From Microthrixaceae bacterium (GTDB taxonomy: Bacteria > Actinomycetota > Acidimicrobiia > Acidimicrobiales > Poriferisodalaceae): a stretch of DNA of 64,000 nt. A program made the position numbers and the translations under genes. Where the stretch lies: assembly GCA_011523825.1 (NCBI GenBank), contig WTFX01000026.1:392321-456320 (forward strand). The letters run 5' to 3'. Of the stretch, positions 24,004 to 33,093 are shown piece by piece. Each line of letters starts with the position of its first letter. Position 1 is the stretch's first letter. The notes beneath the pieces were generated by a model. It searched no databases and was not told where the DNA came from. It saw only the letters and a program-made list of their open reading frames with translations.

Positions 24004-25713
24004 ATGAACCCCGCCGTACGAAACCGACCGGTCGGCGGCCGGCGGCCCTCGCCCCGCTCGTCTGTCGGCGGTGCCTGTTTGGTGGAGCTGCGTACCCGGC
24101 TGGCACGAAGCTGTGAGGCCGATGGGAGCGGCCAAGGCAGTGGTTTGGGCAGCGATGTCTCCGGCGCTGGGAGCGTCCGTGATGCTGTGGATGCCGCAGT
24201 GAGCCCGCTGGCTGGCACCGGTCCGCTGGTCAGTGCGAGGGCGGCTCGGTCTGTTGACGATGGGGATCTGGTGTGGTGCGCGCAGGCGGTGCAACGGGCG
24301 ATCAACGTGCTGGAGGGCGCACGCTGCGCGCTTGCGGCCGAGGCCTCACGGCGCCAGTTGCATGCGCGCCGTGGGGAGGCCTCGGCGGCGGAGACACTGG
24401 TCAATGCCACCGGGGTGGGAGGCGCGTTGGCGCGCCGTGTCGAACGCGAGGCAGAGATTCTGGATGCTCAGCCGCAGGTGGCTGCGTCCTTGGGGCATGG
24501 CGTGATCAATGCAGAGCAAGCCGCTCTGGTCGCTGCGGCCGAGGTCACCGACGAGGTGCGAGCAGACCTGTGCAAGCAGGCTCGGAATCAGACAGCAGAC
24601 GAGACACGGAAGACCGTGCGCGCCGCGGAAGCCGCGTGGCGGCGCGAGAGCGATGCGCAGCGGCAGGCTCGCCAACGCGCAGCGAGGTCGGCTTCGATGT
24701 GGATCGACCCCGACAACGGCATGTGGCACTTGCGGGCCAAATTTGACGCGCTCACGGGCGATGCAATCAACCGACTGTTGTTGAGCGCTATCGAGCGGAA
24801 TTGGCGGAGTGACAAAGAGCTGCCCGAATCAAAGCGACGCAGCGTCCAGCAGCGAGCTGCCGACGCGCTTGCTGGGCTGCTTACCGCGGCTGGCACCCGA
24901 GGTGCGAGACGAGCGGACGGAAGGGCTGCAACCGCCGACGCTGGCCATCGGGCTGATTCCTTGCTTCGCGAAGTCGCTGAGGCGGTCAGTGCTCCAAGCG
25001 CAAACCGCGCATCCCATGAGCCCGCGCCACCTGCTGGCTTCCCTAGAGCGGGGCTCGCGTCCCGCGATTCCAGAAGCGTCGTGGGCGAGGGCACGGGAGA
25101 CGACATCTGGATCGTGCCCCCTCCGACTCAGATGATCGTGCTCACCACGCTGGACAATCTGCGTGGCGGTTCGCCGCGCGAGGGGTGTGACGCGGGGTGT
25201 GTACGTGCCCCGTCGTATCCGGCGCATGATCTCTTGGCAGTTCCCGGCACAGCGGCGACCACCGAGAACGGCACCGTGCTCGGCGCCGCCGATCTGCGGA
25301 GGATTGCCTGCGACACCCAAGTCATACCGGTGGTGATGGGCGGCCCGAGCGAAGTGCTTGACGTTGGGCGCGCCAAGCGCACCATCTCCCCCGCGATCCG
25401 CAGGGCGTTGATCGCACGTGACCAAGGCTGCGTGTGGCCCAGCTGCAACCGGGCCCCGGTCCACTGCGACGGGCATCACATCCAGCACTGGCTTGACGAC
25501 GGGCCGACCGACCTCGCCAACCTGGCCCTGCTCTGCCACAGTCACCACCAGCGGCTGCACGAGTACAACCTGATGCTGCACCCACCGACTGAGCCGGCTT
25601 CGCCTGGGGAAGACTGGACGGTCACACAAGCCCCTCCCCGCAAGACACCGGCACCGTCCTCGTCCCCCGAGCGCCGCACCCCGGTCACAGACCACGTCCG
25701 GCTGAACCGCTGA
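24004..25713 (+). CDS. DUF222 / HNH endonuclease domain protein (13E12-like)
   Basis: A 569-residue protein. A helical DUF222 region (about residues 60-290, with ALAAEASRRQLHARRGEASA) is followed by a variable linker and a C-terminal HNH nuclease: RDQGCVWPSCNRAPVHCDGH, then HHIQHWLDDGPTDLANLALL and CHSHHQRLHE. These proteins are multicopy in actinobacteria and related to the mycobacterial 13E12 repeat family. Their role is unclear. GTG at 23974 is an alternative start. Confidence 0.9.
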   Translation: MNPAVRNRPVGGRRPSPRSSVGGACLVELRTRLARSCEADGSGQGSGLGSDVSGAGSVRDAVDAAVSPLAGTGPLVSARAARSVDDGDLVWCAQAVQRAINVLEGARCALAAEASRRQLHARRGEASAAETLVNATGVGGALARRVEREAEILDAQPQVAASLGHGVINAEQAALVAAAEVTDEVRADLCKQARNQTADETRKTVRAAEAAWRRESDAQRQARQRAARSASMWIDPDNGMWHLRAKFDALTGDAINRLLLSAIERNWRSDKELPESKRRSVQQRAADALAGLLTAAGTRGARRADGRAATADAGHRADSLLREVAEAVSAPSANRASHEPAPPAGFPRAGLASRDSRSVVGEGTGDDIWIVPPPTQMIVLTTLDNLRGGSPREGCDAGCVRAPSYPAHDLLAVPGTAATTENGTVLGAADLRRIACDTQVIPVVMGGPSEVLDVGRAKRTISPAIRRALIARDQGCVWPSCNRAPVHCDGHHIQHWLDDGPTDLANLALLCHSHHQRLHEYNLMLHPPTEPASPGEDWTVTQAPPRKTPAPSSSPERRTPVTDHVRLNR

Positions 25714-25780
25714 GCTGCGGATCGAAGGATTCCGAAGTGGCTCCGTAGCGGCAAGACTGCGACCAGCGAGGGGATGAGCG

Positions 25781-26407
25781 ATGAACGGACAAGTCAGCGA
25801 CACAGCGAGTCTGCGGCAGATCTATCGCCAGCCATCCAAGCTGGTGGCCAACAAGAACGTGCCGGCGATCGATGCCGAATCGGCCCGGTTTCTGGCGCTC
25901 TCGCCGCTGTGCGTGCTGGCAACCCATGGTGCCGGTGGCACCGATGCGTCGCCCCGCGGCGGGCCGGCCGGATTCGCCCGGGTACTCGGCGACGGCGCTC
26001 GCCTCGCCTTTGGCGATCTCGCCGGCAACAACCGGCTCGACTCGTACACCAACTTTCTTGACAATCCCCAGGTCGGCCTGATCTTCTTCGTTCCCGGGAG
26101 CGACCACACAGTGCGGGTGAACGGCAGTGCGTCGCTCACAACCGATCCCGAAGTCTGTGCGGCGACAGCAGTGGGGGATCGGGTGCCCAAGACGGCGGTG
26201 GTCGTCGATGTCGACGAGTGCTTTCTTCACTGCGGAAAGGCGCTGATACGCGCCAACCTCTGGGACAGCTCGACGTGGCCCGATGGCGAGGTGCCCACGG
26301 CGGGCGAGATCCTCGCGTCCCAGCACGACCTGCAGGCCGAGCCGGAGGCCATCGATCAGAACCTCGAAGCTGGCTACGAAGCCACGCTGTGGTCCGACGC
26401 GGGCTGA
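25781..26407 (+). CDS. Pyridoxamine 5'-phosphate oxidase family FMN-binding protein
   Basis: A 208-residue protein of the MSMEG_1061-like PPOX group: LCVLATHGAGGTDASPRGGP, LAFGDLAGNNRLDSYTNFLD, VGLIFFVPGSDHTVRVNGSA and FLHCGKALIRANLWDSSTW. Such proteins bind FMN (some F420) and reduce unknown substrates. The ATG has a good GAGGGG ribosome site. Confidence 0.85.
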   Translation: MNGQVSDTASLRQIYRQPSKLVANKNVPAIDAESARFLALSPLCVLATHGAGGTDASPRGGPAGFARVLGDGARLAFGDLAGNNRLDSYTNFLDNPQVGLIFFVPGSDHTVRVNGSASLTTDPEVCAATAVGDRVPKTAVVVDVDECFLHCGKALIRANLWDSSTWPDGEVPTAGEILASQHDLQAEPEAIDQNLEAGYEATLWSDAG

Positions 26408-26474
26408 ATGCAGCGGACGCTGAGTTTGGCCTGCTGGCTGAGTCAGAGAAGGGCTAAGTCAGAGGGGGGCTGAG

Positions 26475-27218
26475 TCAGAGGGGGACAGTGCGAAGCGTTT
26501 CGGTGTTGCCGTCCACGCTGAGCACTTGGCCCGAGACGTAGCGCGCGGCATCCGAGAGCAGCCAGGCGCAGGCTTCGCCGATGTCGGTGCCAGAAATGAG
26601 CGTGTGCATCGAGACCTGTGCCGTGTAGCCGGCCTTGATCGCTTCGGCCGTGTTGCCGGTGGCGGCAGCCTCCCGCTCGATCACGCCGTCCATGCGAGGG
26701 CCCTCGACTGTGCCGGGGCAGATGGCGTTGACCCGGATGGCGCGCTCGCCGAGCTCCATCGCCCAGGTCTTGGTGAGGCCCACCACCGCCCACTTTGAGG
26801 CGGCGTAGGGGCTGCGCAGCGGGTAGCCGAAGATGCCGGCCGTGGAAACGATGTTGACGATCGACCCGCCGGCGCCTAGCAGCGGCACTGCCGCCGCAGT
26901 GCAGCGGAACGTGCTGCCCACGTTCACCTTCACGCAGTGATCGAACGCTGCCGGATCGAGGTCTTCGACGCGGCCTGTCGGGCCGGCGATGCCGACGTTG
27001 TTGACCAGTCCGTCGATACCACCCATCTGCTCGACGGCGGCTGCGAACAGCCCGGCCACATCGGCCTCGTCGGCGACGTCGTAGTGCCCGTCGACATCGG
27101 TGTCCCGGTCGATGTCGACGCCGAACACCTCGGCCCCGTAGCCACATGCCGTTTCCGCGATGGCAGCACCGATCCCGGCGCCCGCCCCAGTCACGACGAT
27201 GCGCTTGTCCTCAAGCAC
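26475..27218 (-). CDS. SDR-family NAD(P)-dependent oxidoreductase
   Basis: A 247-residue protein starting at GTG. It has the Rossmann motif TGAGAGIG, the active-site YAASK after SIVNIVSTAG, and CPGTVEGPRMD. The classical SDR length and a complete Ser-Tyr-Lys set point to an alcohol or ketone dehydrogenase. The start is one base after the stop of the VOC gene, so the two are an operon. The substrate is unknown. Confidence 0.9.
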   Translation of the reverse strand: MLEDKRIVVTGAGAGIGAAIAETACGYGAEVFGVDIDRDTDVDGHYDVADEADVAGLFAAAVEQMGGIDGLVNNVGIAGPTGRVEDLDPAAFDHCVKVNVGSTFRCTAAAVPLLGAGGSIVNIVSTAGIFGYPLRSPYAASKWAVVGLTKTWAMELGERAIRVNAICPGTVEGPRMDGVIEREAAATGNTAEAIKAGYTAQVSMHTLISGTDIGEACAWLLSDAARYVSGQVLSVDGNTETLRTVPL

Positions 27219-27219
27219 G

Positions 27220-27663
27220 TTACGACGCGTGGATGTAGCCGACCGCCGGGTCGTAAGGCTGAGTCGGCGGTCCCTTGAGTTCGACGGTGTTGCCGTCGGG
27301 ATCTTTCACGTACATCGACGGGCCGCGCCCGTCGGCGCCCCAGTTGTTGTACAGGCGGCCGGCTTCGACGCCGTGGGCTGCAAAATGCTCACGCAGGTCG
27401 GCTTCGTCGAACGGCTCGATCCGCACGCAGAAGTGGTCCACGTTGTGCGCCGTCGGACCCGGCGGCGGGCCGCCCTCCCTCCCCAGCACGCCCGCCACGT
27501 CGATCAAGTCGATGATGCAATCGCCGGCCCGCAACTGGTACAGGCCGATCTCATCGTTGATGTGCTCGACGCTGCAGCTCAGCACCGACGTGTAGAAGTC
27601 CATGCTCCGCTCGACGTCGATGACCCGCAGCACAATGTGGTCCAGCGATGTCAGTCGGAACAT
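27220..27663 (-). CDS. VOC family (glyoxalase/dioxygenase fold) protein
   Basis: A 147-residue protein. It opens LTSLDHIVLRVIDVERSMDF, with metal-ligand candidates His8, His in NVDHFCVRI and Glu in GNTVELKGP. It is a single VOC module pair, typical of glyoxalase-like or small dioxygenase proteins. The ribosome site GGGAGG is strong. It is cotranscribed with the SDR gene, so both may act on one substrate. Confidence 0.85.
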   Translation of the reverse strand: MFRLTSLDHIVLRVIDVERSMDFYTSVLSCSVEHINDEIGLYQLRAGDCIIDLIDVAGVLGREGGPPPGPTAHNVDHFCVRIEPFDEADLREHFAAHGVEAGRLYNNWGADGRGPSMYVKDPDGNTVELKGPPTQPYDPAVGYIHAS

Positions 27664-27837
27664 CGGGCAACCTCCCGGGGCTCATCGGCCGCTGAAGCTG
27701 ACGTTGCCGACCACGCCAACCGCCGCCCGCAACTGCTCGCAACCGAGCGTACCGATGAGGCACGAGCCGCTTCGAACGCTGCTCACTGCATAGGTGGTGA
27801 GGGCAGAGTGAACCCTGCCGCGTCATAGGGTGGCCGC

Positions 27838-29424
27838 GTGCGGTTCCGCATGCTCGCCCGGCCCGTCACGGCGTTGCTTGTAACCGCCCTGCTGGCAGCG
27901 GCCTGTGCCACTTCCGACACGCGCACGCCGCCACCGGGAACCGAACCCGCAGCGGACACGTCAACAGCAGCGTCGGGCGAGGACTCTGGCCGGCAAGACA
28001 CGTCGGCAACATCTGCCGATGCAACTGCTGACGCCCCGGAGACGACGGCGGACACGTCGGCGGGGGTCGCCGGCGCGAGCGAAGACGGGAACGCTGTGGT
28101 TCTGGACCCACGCGAAACCGGCCAGCTCCGCAACTTCCTCGGCTACACGTTCCCTCCCGCGCCCGAGGTGCAGACAGGCCCGCTGCAACGCGCCGCGCTC
28201 AACGACCTCAACATGATCTGGTCCGGCTTGCAGCGAGGCGGCATCAGCGGCGACGCCATTGCCCGGCTAGGCCAGACGGGTGACCCTCGACTCGGGTGGA
28301 TCGTCTCCGACCTGCTCAGGTTCATCCCGCCCGGCGAACTCACCGACGGGGCCATCTCGGCCTTCCAGTCGCTCACCGGTGTCAGGCTGGCCGACGACCC
28401 CGTCGCCCTGCGCAGCCCATGGCAGTCGGTAACCGACCACCTGCTCGCCTGGGATTTGCCAGTCTTCGACGGCTACGCCGAGTACAAGGAGCGGCTGTTC
28501 ACGCTGGTCGAACCCGGCTGGCAGCCGTTCTTCGACGACGTCGACTCAGACATCGACTGGCGCATCGTGAGCTGGGGCGGTGTGCTCATCGACAACCGCG
28601 AGCTCGGCGACCCCCGACTGTGCCCCCGGGGCTGCATCCCCGCCCTCGACAATCCCGGCGTCACCGACGTCGAGGGCGGTTCCTGGTACCCCGACGACGG
28701 CATCGTGTTCGCCGTCGTGCTCGGCGGCGAGGCCCGGGCGTACCCCCAGCACATCATGGAAATCCACGAGATGATCAACGACACGCTCGGCGGGCGTCGC
28801 ATCGGCATGCCGTATTGCACGCTGTGCGGCTCGGCCCAGGCGTACCTGACCGAGGAGGTGCCCGACGGCGTGGCCACGCCCGTGCTGCGAACCTCAGGCC
28901 TGCTGTCTCGGTCGAACAAGGTCATGTACGACCTCGTCACCAAGTCGGTGTTCAACACGTTCACGGGCAGGGCCATCTCGGGCCCGCTGCGCCGCCAGGG
29001 CGTCGTGCTGCCACAGACCACCGTGGTCACCACGACCTGGGGCGAGTGGAAGGTGGCCCATCCTGACACGACGATCGTGGCCGAGGACGGAGGGATCGGG
29101 CGCAGCTACCCGCTCAACCCGCTGGGCGGCCGTGACGACAACGGGCCGATCTTCCCGGTCGGCGACGTAGACGAGCGTCTCAGCGTCCAGGACCAGATCT
29201 TCGGCGTGGTGCTCGACGACGGCACGCCGGTCGCATTCCCCGTCGACACGGCCGTGGCCGAGCTAGAAGCCGGCGGGACGGTGGAGCTCAGCGGCGTCAC
29301 GCTGCGGCTCGATGGCGGCGGGGTGCGCGCAGTCGACGCCGCCGGTGAACCGATCGAAGGCCATCAGTCGTTCTGGTTCGCCTGGAGCCAGTTCATGGCC
29401 GACACCCTGCTCTGGACGCCCTAG
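27838..29424 (+). CDS. DUF3179-containing lipoprotein
   Basis: A 528-residue lipoprotein with signal segment and lipobox LLAAAC (Cys23) and a Thr/Ala/Asp-rich stalk to about residue 80. The DUF3179 region carries VVLGGEARAYPQHIMEIHEM, MPYCTLCGSAQAYL and the final YPLNPLGGRDDNGPIFPVGD. The CxxC in PYCTLC suggests metal binding. The family is secreted and of unknown function. It starts at GTG. Confidence 0.9.
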   Translation: MRFRMLARPVTALLVTALLAAACATSDTRTPPPGTEPAADTSTAASGEDSGRQDTSATSADATADAPETTADTSAGVAGASEDGNAVVLDPRETGQLRNFLGYTFPPAPEVQTGPLQRAALNDLNMIWSGLQRGGISGDAIARLGQTGDPRLGWIVSDLLRFIPPGELTDGAISAFQSLTGVRLADDPVALRSPWQSVTDHLLAWDLPVFDGYAEYKERLFTLVEPGWQPFFDDVDSDIDWRIVSWGGVLIDNRELGDPRLCPRGCIPALDNPGVTDVEGGSWYPDDGIVFAVVLGGEARAYPQHIMEIHEMINDTLGGRRIGMPYCTLCGSAQAYLTEEVPDGVATPVLRTSGLLSRSNKVMYDLVTKSVFNTFTGRAISGPLRRQGVVLPQTTVVTTTWGEWKVAHPDTTIVAEDGGIGRSYPLNPLGGRDDNGPIFPVGDVDERLSVQDQIFGVVLDDGTPVAFPVDTAVAELEAGGTVELSGVTLRLDGGGVRAVDAAGEPIEGHQSFWFAWSQFMADTLLWTP

Positions 29425-29439
29425 CCCGACGATTGGCCG

Positions 29440-31053
29440 TCAGCACATGAGCAGGCTGTCGACAGCGGCCACGGCGGCAGCGGTCGTCGGATTGGGGTCG
29501 CGCCAGGCGGCATGGCCGTCGGGGCGCACCAGCACGGCACCCGCCTGACCGATGCCATACGCGGCTGCGAGGTCACCGCCAGGATCGTCGAGGTTGATGC
29601 CGAGCCGCAGCACACGAATCATCGGGTGGGCCGCAACGCCATCGGCAAGATCGACGTCGGCGCCGCAGAGCAGCACGAACTGCGTGTCGAAGAGGTCAAG
29701 CGTTGAGGTCGCCCCGTCGAAGTCGATCGGCACATGGGGAGCGCGATGTCCCGGCCGGGCCGTCGGCGCGTAGTCGGTCACCGGGTCGTCCACCGGCGGC
29801 GGCGCTGTGCCGTCGCCGATCAAGCAGCCGTCCTCGTAGTGCAGCCCGAGGTCCATCCCGAGCCAGTTCCCGTACCGCTCGGAGGATGCGAGGGCCACAC
29901 GCTTCTCGTCGATGGTTGCCGTGCCTGATTCGACCAGCCGCCGGATCCGCCCGACGCTTCGGGAGTTCTCACGGGACCGATCAGCGTTGTACTGGGCTAT
30001 GGGTGCCCGCTCGGCCTCGTAGGTGTCCAGCAACCGCTCGCCGGCATGGCCCGCAGCCACCGATGCGAACTTCCACGCCAGGTTGTGGGCGTCTTGAACG
30101 GCGGTGTTCATGCCGAACCCGCCGGTGGGGGGCAGCTGGTGCGCAGCATCGCCGATCAGGAACACCCGACCGTCCCGGAACCGCTCCGCCACCGTCGAGG
30201 ACATCACCCATGGGATGACGTCAGTCACCCGCAGGTCGAATCCGTCGGAAAGCGCCTCGTCCCCGATCGAACGCCGGATCCACCGTTCGGCCACGTCGGT
30301 CGTGAAGTCCTCCGGGCGGTGCGTCGCCGGGTCGTAGTTGATCTGGCACAGCCACCGATCATTGGTGTCGATCTTCTGGAAGACGTTGCGGGCCGGCTTC
30401 GTCGTCCAGTACAGGGCTGACGGGCGATGATCGGTCCACGGGCCCAGGTCGGCGTAGAACTGGCAGTTGATCATCGTCCCGAAGCTGGCGATGCCGTCCA
30501 TCTCGATACCGAGGCTCTGGCGCACCCGCGACCCGGCCCCGTCCGCGCCCACGAGCCACCGGGCACGAAGCTGCCGGGTCCCCGATGGGCCACGGACCTC
30601 CGCCGCGACCCCGTCGCTGTCCTGGGTGACCTCGACAAGCTCCGTGTCCCAGCAGATCTGCACCTCCCTCATGCCCGCCAGCCGGCGCAGCAGGACTTCC
30701 TCGATCCGGTCCTGCGACGTCAGCAGCCACGGCACCGGCGACAGCTCCACACCGTCCACGACCGGTTGCACTCCCGTCGTCACTCGGCCGATCTCGGTGC
30801 CGGCCAGCGTCTCGCAGTACACGAACTGCTCGGTCCACGGCAGCGGCAGGCTCACGGCCTCGATCTCGTCCAGCACGCCCCACTGGCGCATGATCTCGGC
30901 GGTCCGCACGTTGACCGACCGGGCCCGAGGGTGCGGGTTCACACCTCCGCGCCGCTCCACGACGACGGTGTCCAGCCCAAGACGTCCCAGCAGGATCGCC
31001 ATCGACAGCCCCGCCGGCCCCGCACCCACGATGAGCACGGTGGCGTCAGTCAC
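29440..31053 (-). CDS. FAD-dependent aromatic monooxygenase (PheA/TfdB-like)
   Basis: A 537-residue group-A flavin monooxygenase. FAD motif VLIVGAGPAGLSMAILLGRL, the DG motif WLVGADGAGSRVRQ and the GD motif RVFLIGDAAHQLPPTGGFGM are all present, and a thioredoxin-like C-terminal domain follows (about residues 400-537). Such enzymes hydroxylate phenols or polyketide-like aromatics using NAD(P)H. It is on the same strand as the FMN reductase and hydrolase upstream. Confidence 0.9.
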   Translation of the reverse strand: MTDATVLIVGAGPAGLSMAILLGRLGLDTVVVERRGGVNPHPRARSVNVRTAEIMRQWGVLDEIEAVSLPLPWTEQFVYCETLAGTEIGRVTTGVQPVVDGVELSPVPWLLTSQDRIEEVLLRRLAGMREVQICWDTELVEVTQDSDGVAAEVRGPSGTRQLRARWLVGADGAGSRVRQSLGIEMDGIASFGTMINCQFYADLGPWTDHRPSALYWTTKPARNVFQKIDTNDRWLCQINYDPATHRPEDFTTDVAERWIRRSIGDEALSDGFDLRVTDVIPWVMSSTVAERFRDGRVFLIGDAAHQLPPTGGFGMNTAVQDAHNLAWKFASVAAGHAGERLLDTYEAERAPIAQYNADRSRENSRSVGRIRRLVESGTATIDEKRVALASSERYGNWLGMDLGLHYEDGCLIGDGTAPPPVDDPVTDYAPTARPGHRAPHVPIDFDGATSTLDLFDTQFVLLCGADVDLADGVAAHPMIRVLRLGINLDDPGGDLAAAYGIGQAGAVLVRPDGHAAWRDPNPTTAAAVAAVDSLLMC

Positions 31054-31126
31054 GGGCGCCCGACGGCCCAGTTCTCGGCAGCTCGCGCATGGTGCACCGT
31101 ACCGATGATGCGGCCTCAGCCGAGTG

Positions 31127-31717
31127 CTACGAAGCGGGTTCCTCAGAGCCTCCGCTCAGCACTCCCGACAGCGTGGCCAAGGCTTCCCGAAGCTGGGCAT
31201 CGAGGTCAGGATCGCTCACTGCGTCAGCCTCGGTGTCGAAGTTCTCGCCGAATCGAGGAATCGACAAGCTCGCCAGCACCTCGTTGCCGAAGTACCCGGC
31301 GAGGTGGCTGGCCGTTCGCAGCACGAACCCGCCACCGCCGCCGCCCGGCGATGTGGACAGCATCACGATCGGCTTGTCGTGGTACACGCGCATGTCGATC
31401 CGTGAGGCCCAGTCGAAGACGTTCTTATAGGCGACCGTGTACGAGCCGTTGTGCTCGGCGAACGAGATCAGCAGCGCATCCGCCGCCCCGAGCGTGTCGT
31501 AGAAGTCGTGCGCCGGCTGCGGGATGCCGCCGGCCTCTTGCCGGTCGATGCTGTAGATCGGCATCTCGAAGTCGTTCAGGTCGAGCGTGCTGATCTCGAG
31601 CGCATCAGGGTCCACACCGTCGATCTCGCCGCCCTGCAGCAGCCGGATGGCGTAGTCGACGAGCTGCCGGTTGATCGACTGGCGGCTGTTGGAAGCGGCG
31701 AACGCCAAGAGCTTCAT
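31127..31717 (-). CDS. NADPH-dependent FMN reductase-like protein
   Basis: A 196-residue flavodoxin-fold protein. FAASNSRQSINRQLVDYA is the phosphate-binding loop, DALLISFAEHNGSYTVAYKN the flavin-contact loop, and VMLSTSPGGGGGGFVL a Gly-rich loop. Family members reduce FMN or quinones. ATG at 31717 has a GGAGA site and overlaps the stop of the hydrolase gene by 4 bases. Confidence 0.85.
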   Translation of the reverse strand: MKLLAFAASNSRQSINRQLVDYAIRLLQGGEIDGVDPDALEISTLDLNDFEMPIYSIDRQEAGGIPQPAHDFYDTLGAADALLISFAEHNGSYTVAYKNVFDWASRIDMRVYHDKPIVMLSTSPGGGGGGFVLRTASHLAGYFGNEVLASLSIPRFGENFDTEADAVSDPDLDAQLREALATLSGVLSGGSEEPAS

Positions 31718-32616
31718 GATGTCTCCGCGTGAGAAGTGTGGCTGATGATGGCATCGATGATGACCGGCCACAGCGGCTCTGGCAGGTCGTGACCCATGTC
31801 GCCCAGCAGTAGCAGGTGCGCACCAGGAATCAGCTCAGCCGTTCGCTCGCCGCCGTTCGGCAGGATCAGCGTGTCGTCCCGCCCGTGGATCACCAACGTC
31901 GGCACCTGCAGCTTCCCGAGCGCCTCGGCTCGGGGCGCAGAGCCCCGCACTGCTGCCATCTGCCGGGGGAGCCCCTCGGGATAGAACATTCGGTCGAACG
32001 CAGCAGCCAGGAACCCAGCCATCGCATCGGGGTCGTAGTGGCGCCGGCTTGACCAGATCTTCGACGACGCCACGCCGTTGGCGATGAACTCGTCCCGGTC
32101 GGTCGGCGGCGGGGCGGTCAGCGCTTCCAGCGCCTCGGACGCCGAATCGAAGTACCCGCGCTCGCCAGTCGTCGACATGATCGAGGTCATCGACCGCACT
32201 CGATCGGGGTGATCGATCGCCATCTGCTGCACGATCATGCCGCCCATCGACACCCCGGCGATGTGCGCGGACTCGATGCCCAGACGGTCCATCAACCCCA
32301 TGCCGTCATCGCCGAAATCGGACAGCGTGTAGGGCACGGGTGGCACCGGCTCGCCCGCCAGCGCGGCCTTGGTGACCGCCACCACATCCACGTCGACGCC
32401 GTCCAGGTGCGTCGACAGGCCGACGTCGCGGTTGTCGAAGCTGACCACGAACCGCCCCCGCTCGGCGAGCTGCTCCCGGAAGCCGGCCCGCCACCCCAGG
32501 ATCTGCGAGGAATACCCGTTCACCAGCAGCAGCGCCGGATCGCCCGGATCGCCGTGGGTCTCGTAGTACAGCTCGACCGCTGTCGCTTCATGCGTATTGG
32601 CAGGCGCAAATGGCAT
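31714..32616 (-). CDS. Alpha/beta hydrolase
   Basis: A 300-residue hydrolase. Nucleophile elbow GVSMGGM (Ser), acid Asp in HGRDDTLILPNGG and His in LLLGDMGHDLPEPL. The cap region holds a helix-rich insert near residues 140-210. It is similar to esterases of the AclR/RdmC type. It is in an operon with the FMN reductase and possibly the monooxygenase, which suggests a short aromatic or polyketide degradation unit. Confidence 0.9.
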   Translation of the reverse strand: MPFAPANTHEATAVELYYETHGDPGDPALLLVNGYSSQILGWRAGFREQLAERGRFVVSFDNRDVGLSTHLDGVDVDVVAVTKAALAGEPVPPVPYTLSDFGDDGMGLMDRLGIESAHIAGVSMGGMIVQQMAIDHPDRVRSMTSIMSTTGERGYFDSASEALEALTAPPPTDRDEFIANGVASSKIWSSRRHYDPDAMAGFLAAAFDRMFYPEGLPRQMAAVRGSAPRAEALGKLQVPTLVIHGRDDTLILPNGGERTAELIPGAHLLLLGDMGHDLPEPLWPVIIDAIISHTSHAETS

Positions 32617-32690
32617 GGCGAGGAGTCTGCCGTGGAATTGTCCGGTCTTGTCCTTTCGTGCCCAGCATGCGGCGCTCTATCGTGCGAGTC

Positions 32691-33092
32691 ATGCGGCGCA
32701 TGCACATCGGTTTGCAGGTCGACGACCTCGACGCGTCGATCGAGTTCTACACCCGGCTGTTCGGCTGCGAGCCCACGCTGCAGCGACCCGACTACGCCAA
32801 GTGGATGCTCGACGACCCCAGGGTCAACTTCTCGCTCGATACCCACGGCGACGGGCAGCCGGGCTCGGCCCACTACGGCATCCAGGTCGAATCTCCCGAT
32901 GAGCTGGCGGCCATGCGCGACCACATCGACGCGGCCGACCTGCCCCGGTCCGACCAAGACGACCTGGTGTGCGGCTACCAGCTGCAGCACAAGTCGTGGG
33001 TGACCGACCCCAACGGCCTGTGGTGGGAGACCTTCTTCACCGAGGGCGTGGTGGACGAGGGCTACGGCACCGCCGAGATGCCCGACCCGTGA
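32691..33092 (+). CDS. ArsI/CadI-like VOC protein lacking the vicinal Cys pair
   Basis: A 133-residue protein with RRMHIGLQVDDLDASIEFYT, KWMLDDPRVNFSLDTHG, HYGIQVESPDELAAM and SWVTDPNGLWWETFF. The arrangement is that of the ArsI/CadI group, with metal ligands His5, His in SAHYGIQ and Glu in WWETF. ArsI needs a vicinal Cys-Cys for arsenic binding; here the position reads VCGYQ, with only one Cys. Arsenic or cadmium function is therefore doubtful. The start is ATG 32691; earlier in-frame ATGs lie within the divergent gene's start region. Confidence 0.75.
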   Translation: MRRMHIGLQVDDLDASIEFYTRLFGCEPTLQRPDYAKWMLDDPRVNFSLDTHGDGQPGSAHYGIQVESPDELAAMRDHIDAADLPRSDQDDLVCGYQLQHKSWVTDPNGLWWETFFTEGVVDEGYGTAEMPDP

Positions 33093-33093
33093 G

